IMG/VR virus record: IMGVR_UViG_3300034072_000926
Coordinates: 229,621-293,620 of that record
Source: a virus
Strand: one strand, 5' to 3'
DNA length: 64,000 bases
Shown one piece after another: positions 57,672 to 64,000 of the stretch. A model generated the notes under the pieces. The model worked only from the letters and a program-made list of their open reading frames with translations. It was not told the origin of the DNA and did no database searches. The number at the start of each line of letters is the position of its first letter. Position 1 is the stretch's first letter. The position numbers and the translations under genes are program-made.

Positions 57672-58411
57672 TATACAATCCTAAACAGTGCAACTTCGTG
57701 GAGGGCATTCGCGACCAGCAAGTGTTCTCCACGCTGTTCAACTAGCCAGAAGTCACCCAACATCCTCTGAACCCTACGACAGTTTGCATTCGCGGTTTCA
57801 TCGAGACGGGTTGCGGACATCATAGCTGCGTTATTCTCATAAACAACATCGTAGCTACCATGATCAACAAACTCAAGCTCTACGGATACTCCACGAGCTT
57901 CCATAGTAGCAATCTTTCCCTCTACGACAAGATTGTCTAGATCACTTGCACGGAAGAATTCCGTGAGGTCTTCTGCGATCTCGTCTTCGTGACCTTTATG
58001 GTCTTCGAGGGATTCTAGACGAACATCCTGCTGAAGAGTCTCGAGAGTTACTGGCTGAACAACGCCAGTTTCATAGAATGTGCCTTTCCAGCTTTTAATG
58101 CCCGTCAGACCATTCAAACTATCAAGCATTGCCACGACCTTCTTGGGAAGGTCAGCATCCCTGAGAAGTTCTACAAATACGAGATAATACCCTTCCTCAT
58201 TAGGAGCGGGGCTCACATCAGTATCTAGAATTGGAGTAGCGCCCTTCTGGATGAAACGGTTCAAGTCTTGAGCTGGTTCTCGGTCAATGACGAAGAATGC
58301 GATAACAATCGAGTCGTCATCCAACTTGCTGTCATATTCATCAATAGAGATGAGAGGGAAGACTAGTTCTTCCAAGTCGCCTTCTTTGAGACCTTCAAAG
58401 AGATTTTCCAT
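57671..58411 (-). CDS. Hypothetical acidic protein
   Basis: The 246-residue product is acidic and mixed alpha/beta, with no recognised domain. Its ATG shares one base with the upstream gene's stop (TAATG) and its stop touches the GNAT start the same way, so all three are co-translated. Confidence 0.6.
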   Translation of the reverse strand: MENLFEGLKEGDLEELVFPLISIDEYDSKLDDDSIVIAFFVIDREPAQDLNRFIQKGATPILDTDVSPAPNEEGYYLVFVELLRDADLPKKVVAMLDSLNGLTGIKSWKGTFYETGVVQPVTLETLQQDVRLESLEDHKGHEDEIAEDLTEFFRASDLDNLVVEGKIATMEARGVSVELEFVDHGSYDVVYENNAAMMSATRLDETANANCRRVQRMLGDFWLVEQRGEHLLVANALHEVALFRIV

Positions 58412-58962
58412 TATAGACCTCCAGTCTCAGATTCGTCTTCCTCTGCGTCTGGTTCGGCATCACCAGCATCATCAGTGAAAGCATCAGTCTCATCAACGTC
58501 TTCGTCACGAGCGTCCGAGACATTCTCAATGTCAACAGCTTCGTCATCAACGTGCATTTCAAGATCAGAGTCATCAAGTTCTTCGATAAAGCGACGCGGG
58601 ATCTGAACATCAACTAGCCAGATCTCTTCCTGCTTCATCTTCGGTTTGTTATTAGGCTGAAGGTCGCTAGGAGTTTCAATCTCAACTGCGACTTCTTCCT
58701 TGGCCTTACGGAAGACAACCTTTGCGCCATGCTGTAGGAGACGTTCAGCACCGGCGGGATCAGGCATCTGCTTGTAGGCATATTTGAGAGTCATCGATAC
58801 CCAGTAACGACGAATATTTGGACCTTCAACAATCTCACCATCAATCCAGTTCTTGAACACATATAGGTCAAGCGAGTCCAGAAAGTCTTCCATCTGTATC
58901 AAGACGTCCGTAAGGCTGTCTGAGTCACTTAGACGCTTATAAAGATTAGGATTTGCTGGCAT
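58411..58962 (-). CDS. Hypothetical protein with acidic C-terminal tail
   Basis: The 183-residue protein begins MPANPNLYKRLSDS and ends in about 45 residues dominated by Asp/Glu, a disordered tail like those of DNA-mimic or chaperone-like proteins. No family is recognised. AAGGAG lies 7 bases upstream and a late-type box at 58984-58991. Confidence 0.6.
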   Translation of the reverse strand: MPANPNLYKRLSDSDSLTDVLIQMEDFLDSLDLYVFKNWIDGEIVEGPNIRRYWVSMTLKYAYKQMPDPAGAERLLQHGAKVVFRKAKEEVAVEIETPSDLQPNNKPKMKQEEIWLVDVQIPRRFIEELDDSDLEMHVDDEAVDIENVSDARDEDVDETDAFTDDAGDAEPDAEEDESETGGL

Positions 58963-58983
58963 TATTGTCTCCTTAATTCCGTT

Positions 58984-58991
58984 CTATTTAC
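58984..58991 (-). promoter_or_regulatory. T4-type late promoter-like box
   Basis: The minus strand reads GTAAATAG, 22 bases before the ATG at 58962. Confidence 0.5.
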
Positions 58992-59007
58992 CAAAATGCT
59001 CAAAAAG

Positions 59008-59015
59008 GTAAATAG
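59008..59015 (+). promoter_or_regulatory. T4-type late promoter-like box
   Basis: GTAAATAG lies 29 bases before the ATG at 59044, back-to-back with the minus-strand box at 58984. Confidence 0.5.
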
Positions 59016-59043
59016 GATATAGAATTCTGATTGGAGCCAAGCT

Positions 59044-59508
59044 ATGCGTCTTTGGGAACTATTCAGCGACCTTAATGAACGAAACCTGAAAGATATTGAA
59101 CGCGATCTAGATTCGCAGGTCTATCAACCAGCAGAAAAGGTTTCGCAAGGTAAGCCTGTCATCGACCTCGATCTACTAAGCAGTCCACATTTTATTCAGC
59201 GAGTAAACCAGCGCGCAGGTAATGCTGGTGTCTCTCCTGAGGAGGTGGAAGATCTCTTCCGTGCAGGTCGTGAAAAGTTTAAGGTCGAAATTGGCCAGGC
59301 TTCCCGCAAAGATAATTTCCAGGACACTGGTTCACACATCGATTTCTATGATCCAAAGACCAAGCTGATGGTTCCTACTATCGTTCAGCCAAATCCGAAT
59401 TGCAAGCCAAATAGCCGTGGTAAGGTTGTATGTCAGACACCTAATGGCACTGAACCAAAGAACAGGCTAGTTGCAAAGACAATGTTTCGTAAGGGTGTCG
59501 ACGATTAA
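59044..59508 (+). CDS. Conserved phage hypothetical protein
   Basis: The 154-residue protein has HFIQRVNQRAG, VEDLFRAGREKF and a later KNRLVAKTMFRKG. This arrangement is like a family I recall from T4-like phages without known function. GGAG lies upstream. It is convergent with, and overlaps by 4 bases, the next gene. Confidence 0.65.
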   Translation: MRLWELFSDLNERNLKDIERDLDSQVYQPAEKVSQGKPVIDLDLLSSPHFIQRVNQRAGNAGVSPEEVEDLFRAGREKFKVEIGQASRKDNFQDTGSHIDFYDPKTKLMVPTIVQPNPNCKPNSRGKVVCQTPNGTEPKNRLVAKTMFRKGVDD

Positions 59509-60155
59509 AAGCTGATCATCTTATTGAGGATAGTTGCTATATCCTCAATAGAGACATCGTCGAACTTGTCCCAGTCGACACGCATTACTCGGCCTTCCGA
59601 GATTTTCAGAACCTTCAGATTAAACAGACCTAGAACGAGGATCATATCTCGTTCATGAATGCTCGACAGACGAGCATCTTTTTCTAGCATCTTCGCTAGA
59701 CCCTTACGAGTCCGGTTCCATCGGATGCGAATACTCTCTCGACATTTCTGCCAGCTTTCGACCATGCGCTTCGAATGTGCATCGAACTCTCGAAGCTTCA
59801 TTTTTTGCTCACGATCATACTGAGCTTTGCGCCGGACGATATTATCCTCTTCGGATTTAATGGCCTGATCAGCTTCTTCACTATAGATTCGAACCGCCAT
59901 GAGATAGCGGCGATAATAATGAAGCAACATACCGGTTTTATCGTTCAGCATCGCGGAACGACCGTTCGTTTCGAGGATATCAAGCTTGTAGGGCTCAAGG
60001 CCAAGGAGGTCAGCTAGACCTCCTTTCCTCGTATAACCTGCACTGAAAGGCTTGGGCTTCTTCTCTACTAGCTTATCCTCGATCTTGGAACTGCCGAACT
60101 CTAAGCGTCCGGCAATATCCTCGAGGAAGTCATCAGAGAAGAAGGGATCACTCAC
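59505..60155 (-). CDS. Hypothetical protein
   Basis: The 216-residue protein has a long basic helix in its middle (about 100-165) and a small C-terminal alpha/beta part. No function is recognised. It overlaps the upstream gene by 4 bases. Confidence 0.6.
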   Translation of the reverse strand: MSDPFFSDDFLEDIAGRLEFGSSKIEDKLVEKKPKPFSAGYTRKGGLADLLGLEPYKLDILETNGRSAMLNDKTGMLLHYYRRYLMAVRIYSEEADQAIKSEEDNIVRRKAQYDREQKMKLREFDAHSKRMVESWQKCRESIRIRWNRTRKGLAKMLEKDARLSSIHERDMILVLGLFNLKVLKISEGRVMRVDWDKFDDVSIEDIATILNKMISF

Positions 60156-60649
60156 AGGTTAGTGATCTTGTTGTCTTGCTTCTGGCCCTGCATCTTGAAA
60201 TAGACCAGTTTGCTCTTCAGTGCCTTGAACTCTTCTTCCTGATTGTTGACGATCAGGTCGACGAAACGCATGTCGATGCTACCCTTGTCCATCATTTCCT
60301 GATAGAACTTGATCGAGCTCTCAAAGTCGGGCTTGCTGTGCGTCGAGTTCCAGAAGACGCCCATTTGCAGGTTGTTGTAAACGGTCTGACCGATTTCGGT
60401 GAGTGCCTTTTTGATCACCCATTTGCCGTCGACCATGACGGGTTCCTGAACTTCGATGAGGGCTTTGTAGATGCCCTGGCTTGCCAGCTCTGCATCATAT
60501 ATCTCACTGGCAATGTCCTCGGCGGAATCGCCGTCAGTGAGATCTGCGATCTTGTCCATATCGATGGTAAGATTCTTCTTCCCTTCGGCGACGAGGCTTA
60601 GGGTGCTGTGTTCCCGCTCGAGGGGACGGAAGTGAGATGCGTTTGTCAT
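60152..60649 (-). CDS. Hypothetical protein
   Basis: The 165-residue product is acidic and mostly helical. No known family is recognised. It is coupled to the downstream gene by ATGA. Confidence 0.6.
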   Translation of the reverse strand: MTNASHFRPLEREHSTLSLVAEGKKNLTIDMDKIADLTDGDSAEDIASEIYDAELASQGIYKALIEVQEPVMVDGKWVIKKALTEIGQTVYNNLQMGVFWNSTHSKPDFESSIKFYQEMMDKGSIDMRFVDLIVNNQEEEFKALKSKLVYFKMQGQKQDNKITNL

Positions 60650-60684
60650 GCCACTCTTTTAGCATATAAGGTGAGCTTGTCAAC

Positions 60685-60720
60685 TAAAAGAAAACGGCCC
60701 GAGGATATTTCCCCGGACCG
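60685..60720 (-). terminator. Intrinsic terminator after phoH
   Basis: 60695-60704 and 60711-60720 pair over 10 bp only as minus-strand RNA, because two positions are G-U there but C-A on the other strand. A T-rich tract (TTTTCTTTT) follows on the minus strand. This fixes its direction and assigns it to the PhoH gene. Confidence 0.8.
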
Positions 60721-60745
60721 TCTCAATTTCTATACAGGATTGCTC

Positions 60746-61543
60746 TTAGATTCCTTTGTTGTCGCCATAAATGCCAAGGAGTTCCTTGACCACTGGGTGA
60801 CGCTCAACATCCTGACGAGCAAACTTGATCACATCAATATGCTTCGAACCCTGAAAACGATTCAGGAAGTCCGCAAGACCATTGTCTGCGCCACGGTCGC
60901 TCTGCGCCAAGTCGCCGGTGACTACCATCTGCGAACCTTCACCAATACGGGTAAGGATCGACAGTAGGGAGTTTGGCGTAGTGCCCTGCGCTTCGTCAAC
61001 TAGGATATATGCGTTCTTGAAGGTACGACCACGGATGAATGCAATAGGCACCATTTCAATGATGTTCTCTTCCAACATGGTCTGAATCTCAATCTGAGTG
61101 TAATATTCAGCAAACACGTCGAGAACTGGCATCATCCAAGGAGTCATCTTCTTCAAGATGTCACCTGGGAGGTAACCAATGTCCTTATCGTCAACTGCTA
61201 CGTTTGGACGAGTGATAACAATCTTCTCTACAAGACCTGCCTTGAAGCACTTGATCGCGTGTAGGGTTGCAAGAAGAGTCTTACCGGTTCCTGCTGGGCC
61301 AACAGCAAATGTCACATATTTGCTGGAATCTTCTAGGCTTGCTAGGAGATTTTCCTGAGTCAGGTTACGTGGGACAATGTCCACGCGCTGCTTCTTTGGC
61401 TTTTGAGGGAAGTTTAGCTCAATAACATTCGAGGTGCGATCCTGCTGCTGGTAACGTCCGCCACGGGCGCTTGGAGCACCAATGTTACGGTCTGCACGAG
61501 GATTAGCGCGATTTGCGCCCTTAGCACGGGGTTGTTTAGCCAC
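60746..61543 (-). CDS. phoH: PhoH-like ATPase
   Basis: The 265-residue protein has Walker A GPAGTGKT (82-89), ITRPNVAV, a Walker B segment YILVDEAQ near 170, and VVTGDLAQSD, all typical of PhoH. PhoH proteins are RNA-linked ATPases/helicases common in phages. The N-terminal ~60 residues are basic and low-complexity. I chose the GTG at 61543, which has GGAGG 6 bases upstream, over an ORF start at 61558. Confidence 0.9.
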   Translation of the reverse strand: MAKQPRAKGANRANPRADRNIGAPSARGGRYQQQDRTSNVIELNFPQKPKKQRVDIVPRNLTQENLLASLEDSSKYVTFAVGPAGTGKTLLATLHAIKCFKAGLVEKIVITRPNVAVDDKDIGYLPGDILKKMTPWMMPVLDVFAEYYTQIEIQTMLEENIIEMVPIAFIRGRTFKNAYILVDEAQGTTPNSLLSILTRIGEGSQMVVTGDLAQSDRGADNGLADFLNRFQGSKHIDVIKFARQDVERHPVVKELLGIYGDNKGI

Positions 61544-61587
61544 TTTCGACCTCCACAATGAGGGTTGTTATTGCGGGCTGCTCGAAA

Positions 61588-61595
61588 GTATTTAA
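61588..61595 (-). promoter_or_regulatory. T4-type late promoter-like box
   Basis: The minus strand reads TTAAATAC, 45 bases before the phoH GTG. Confidence 0.4.
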
Positions 61596-61665
61596 TGGTT
61601 TAGGTTTCTGAAAAGTGCGTATGTTAAGTCATGGGAATGGGCCACTAAATAGCGGCCCACCCTAC

Positions 61666-62310
61666 TTACATTGCTGCCTGATTACCTGGATAGGTCCTAG
61701 CAACAGGGAATGGTTCCAAGGCTTCTGGATCATAGATCTTCTCATAGATCTCATGCCAATCATCAACTCTTGTTACACGATCATCGCTATATTGCTCATT
61801 GTGCTTATAGTTGATCAGGAAACTCTTGTGTCCATGATCAGCACCGGCGCTGGCGTGCTTCATCTTGTCTTCAACCCAGAAGGTTGGCTTATAGCGAGCC
61901 AAATGACCTGCCTTACTGGAAGCCAAGCCTACACAATGAAGTGCATCAAAGACCCCGAATCCAAACACGTCGTTGAGATTCTGCCAACGACCTTCCCAAG
62001 TCTGACGATCTTCAGCACATGCGGTGATCGCTACAAACTTGAAGCCTTCATCATGTAGCTTCAGAACATTCTCGACCACACCAGGCAGTGGCTTGAAGTG
62101 ATTCCAATACTTTGGATCGCCGTTGAAGATGCGAATCATTTCACGCGACTCTTCGAGGGTCGTGCCAAGCCATGCTTCAACATGCCAGTAGTCGGTTAGA
62201 TTACCCAGTGCATCGCGATGTTCTGGATAGGTTTCACGAACCCATGCTTCGAAGGGCGATGCCCAGTCGAAGAGCACTTCATCGCAGTCAGTCAGGATTA
62301 CTTTGGTCAT
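61666..62310 (-). CDS. HAD-family phosphatase
   Basis: The 214-residue protein has the HAD nucleophile motif LTDCDEVLFD (D8, D10), a TAC motif-II segment (FVAITACAED) and a late acidic motif (FWVEDK). The substrate is not evident; nucleotides are likely. It overlaps the next gene's stop by 23 bases. Confidence 0.75.
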   Translation of the reverse strand: MTKVILTDCDEVLFDWASPFEAWVRETYPEHRDALGNLTDYWHVEAWLGTTLEESREMIRIFNGDPKYWNHFKPLPGVVENVLKLHDEGFKFVAITACAEDRQTWEGRWQNLNDVFGFGVFDALHCVGLASSKAGHLARYKPTFWVEDKMKHASAGADHGHKSFLINYKHNEQYSDDRVTRVDDWHEIYEKIYDPEALEPFPVARTYPGNQAAM

Positions 62311-62581
62311 CTAGTTCCTCTGGCTTCTTGGGACCAATCATAAGATTGTAGATGCTGAACTCTTCAGTCCCAGTTTCCCTAATCCTAACATCTACCCTCA
62401 GTTCGAAGGCAGCAATAGACTCAGGCGTATTGTTGTTCTCGTCACAACGAACAGCATATTCCTTTACTGAGATATCCTGATTGAGGAACTCGTAGAAAGC
62501 ATCAACTACTTTGCTACGAGTTGCCTCATCATTCAACTCAAATCGGAACTGGTTCAGAACCCCGTAGAGCTTACTCTCCAT
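62288..62581 (-). CDS. Hypothetical protein
   Basis: A 97-residue acidic protein without recognised motifs, overlapping both neighbours (11 and 23 bases). It lies in the operon running from the clamp loader to the HAD gene. Confidence 0.6.
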   Translation of the reverse strand: MESKLYGVLNQFRFELNDEATRSKVVDAFYEFLNQDISVKEYAVRCDENNNTPESIAAFELRVDVRIRETGTEEFSIYNLMIGPKKPEELDDQSNPD

Positions 62582-62966
62582 CGGTGACCTCAGGAGCAGC
62601 TTCCTTCTTCGTGGAGAAGCGGTCGATGAATACCTGAACCTTCTTGAGGTTCATAGGATCCTTCTGAATCCAAGTAGTCAGCGCAGCCTTGACATCATCG
62701 AAGTGACGAGACACAAACATATTGATCAGCTTCTCATGTTCCAGTTCTTGATCCCGGCACATTACAACCTTGTTTTCAAACAAGTCGATAATCAGTTCGG
62801 CAGCTCGCATCTGCTTGTTCGAGACACGATCAACGATGACCATGTTCTCAATGGGTTCCCACTGAGCAGTTTCGCCAAATCCCTTGACCTGGCTCTTCTG
62901 ACCAGCAGCCAAGACGTAGGTGTAGCTGATGATCATGAATGGACGATTGCGTAGATAGTTAGACAT
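62571..62966 (-). CDS. Hypothetical protein
   Basis: The 131-residue product starts MSNYLRNRPFMIISYTY. GAGG lies 6 bases before the ATG. It overlaps the dCMP deaminase stop by 8 bases. No family is recognised. Confidence 0.6.
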   Translation of the reverse strand: MSNYLRNRPFMIISYTYVLAAGQKSQVKGFGETAQWEPIENMVIVDRVSNKQMRAAELIIDLFENKVVMCRDQELEHEKLINMFVSRHFDDVKAALTTWIQKDPMNLKKVQVFIDRFSTKKEAAPEVTDGE

Positions 62967-63465
62967 TCTTTACCTCAAAAATTTCGTAGGGGAGTTCAAC
63001 CCATTCTACGCCTGCTTCCTCGAAGCGCCTCTTGCTCTCCGAGAGGATTGGTGCCCAACGGTCAGCCTTATCAGGCGGACAAGTAGGGGCGACTACTCGT
63101 GTAATACCGGCCTGGATCATATGGACCGCGCAGCGATCACAAGACAAAAAGGGCCATGTGTAAAGGGTGTTACCACGCACATTATCATGTGCGCTTAACA
63201 CCGCGTTCATTTCACAATGCACGATGAAGCTGTATTTGACCTCACGATCCTCATAGCGTTCAGGGGTGTCCTCAATACCACGAGGGAAGCCATTATAGCC
63301 GATGCTCGCTACCGAATTGTCAGGTCGAACAATGACAGCACCAGTCTGAGTGCTAGGATCTTTGGACCAGCTCGCAACTAGGCGAGCTAGTTCAACATAA
63401 CGGATATCCCACTTGACCTTGCTATTTTGAGCGTCTAGGACTTTCTGGATATCTACATCAATCAT
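62959..63465 (-). CDS. cd: dCMP deaminase
   Basis: The 168-residue protein has the zinc-binding deaminase motifs HCEMNAVL (H83, E85) and CDRC (C109, C112), plus STQTGAVIV and SIGYNGFPRG expected of dCMP deaminases. It makes dUMP for thymidylate synthesis, as T4 Cd does. ATGA overlap with the clamp-loader gene. Confidence 0.9.
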   Translation of the reverse strand: MIDVDIQKVLDAQNSKVKWDIRYVELARLVASWSKDPSTQTGAVIVRPDNSVASIGYNGFPRGIEDTPERYEDREVKYSFIVHCEMNAVLSAHDNVRGNTLYTWPFLSCDRCAVHMIQAGITRVVAPTCPPDKADRWAPILSESKRRFEEAGVEWVELPYEIFEVKNV

Positions 63466-64000
63466 AGTTGACTCAGTTCCACAAGAGTGGCAGCCAAGTT
63501 GATTTCAGCATCGGCCGAGATAGCGTGATTGCGAAGACCAGCAGCGATGATGATAATTGCCTGACTCTGAGTTACTTCATCAGCGCCGAAGAGATGCAGG
63601 TTCTTATACATGAAGCGGAAGATATCTTCGTAGTCGTTAATGTCAGCCTTGCTGACAATCAGCTTACGAGCTTCAGTGAAGTGACGAGCCTTAAACAGTT
63701 CAACAGCTTCTTCCATATAGTTGAGGCTAGTTGCGCTGGCTTCCTTCAGAGGAGAAAGAACACCACCAGTAGTGTGCTGGTCAAGCAGGTTGATGCACTT
63801 GCGAAGATCAGGATAGGTGTTTGTGACATAGAGCTCAAGGTCATTTATGTCGTAGGTCACATTTTCCATAGTCAGGATCTCAAGCGCACGACCGAAGAAG
63901 CCTTCCATGTCCAGTGCGTCGAAGTGAATACCTTGCATCCTCGAGTGCAATGCGCCCATGATCTTATGAGGCAGGTTGCAGGTAATGATGAAGCGAACGC
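63462..64000 (-). CDS. 44: Clamp loader AAA+ subunit (gp44-like), 5' end outside window
   Basis: The visible C-terminal ~178 residues open with RFIITCN (the sensor-1 T-x-N strand) and HSRMQ, as in RFC/gp44 clamp-loader ATPases. Helical bundles follow (TYPDLRKCINLLDQHT). The Walker motifs lie beyond the right edge. The protein would load the clamp encoded at 19055 onto DNA for the polymerase. Confidence 0.85.
   Translation of the reverse strand, partial: VRFIITCNLPHKIMGALHSRMQGIHFDALDMEGFFGRALEILTMENVTYDINDLELYVTNTYPDLRKCINLLDQHTTGGVLSPLKEASATSLNYMEEAVELFKARHFTEARKLIVSKADINDYEDIFRFMYKNLHLFGADEVTQSQAIIIIAAGLRNHAISADAEINLAATLVELSQL

Noticed and set aside
61638-61659. Terminator after the HAD gene
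   Set aside because: The stem is only 6 bp with no T-run on the minus strand; too weak to call.

Overview
The window looks like part of a large lytic myovirus of the T4 superfamily. It carries a T4-type sliding clamp (gp45), family B DNA polymerase (gp43), RNase H-type 5'-3' exonuclease, the 3' part of the clamp-loader gene (gp44), dCMP deaminase, a DsbA-like DNA-binding protein, PhoH, and long collagen-like tail-fibre genes. Genes are tightly packed, many with 4-base ATGA or TAATG overlaps. Short NTAAATAN boxes, resembling the T4 late promoter TATAAATA, lie about 20-55 bases upstream of many starts. The host cannot be fixed from this sequence. The NAD-dependent ligase and overall gene content recall T4-like phages outside the enterobacterial group, but that is inference.

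Layout. 1-2.8 kb: a HExxH/VWA protein and a MoxR-type AAA+ ATPase, each with a strong sigma70-like promoter. 3-5.3 kb: two conserved phage hypotheticals, then a coaE-coaD pair (the last two steps of coenzyme A synthesis) and small genes. 5.3-13.7 kb: metallophosphoesterase, CYTH-domain protein, exonuclease, P-loop kinase, QueE, phosphoribosyltransferase and GTP cyclohydrolase I. 13.7-18.4 kb: glycosyltransferase, a QueD-like T-fold protein, a DNA glycosylase, and a dense run of small genes sharing a C-terminal 'DA-x-LFKLTW' signature. 18.4-28 kb: HNH endonuclease with an adjacent pseudoknot-forming element, sliding clamp, DNA polymerase, DsbA-like protein, and NAD-dependent DNA ligase. 28-41 kb: RyR-domain protein, holin-like membrane protein, and the tail-fibre/virion block. 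41-54.5 kb: two nucleotidyltransferase-fold proteins, ClpA-like unfoldase, peptide deformylase, DnaJ-like co-chaperone, MazG-like protein, more FKLTW paralogues, HAD phosphatase, IF-1, NUDIX and ClpP. 54.9-56.4 kb: tRNA-Leu, tRNA-Arg and tRNA-Pro with small membrane-protein genes. 56.4-64 kb: mostly hypotheticals, PhoH, HAD phosphatase, dCMP deaminase and the clamp loader.

How the genes fit together. One set builds the replisome (gp43, gp44, gp45, exonuclease, ligase). Another adjusts nucleotide and cofactor pools (dCMP deaminase, MazG, NUDIX, HAD, FolE/QueE, CoaD/CoaE). A third could redirect host protein synthesis and turnover (IF-1, deformylase, tRNAs, DnaJ, ClpA, ClpP, MoxR/VWA).

The least explained content is a family of about 17-19 small proteins ending in or containing FKLTW-like motifs, spread over five clusters on both strands. 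A second unexpected pattern is a promoter arrangement, TTGACW-N16/17-TAnnnn-N6-ATG, which places the predicted transcription start on the start codon (leaderless mRNAs) for at least four genes. All functional calls were made by reading motifs; no database search was run.
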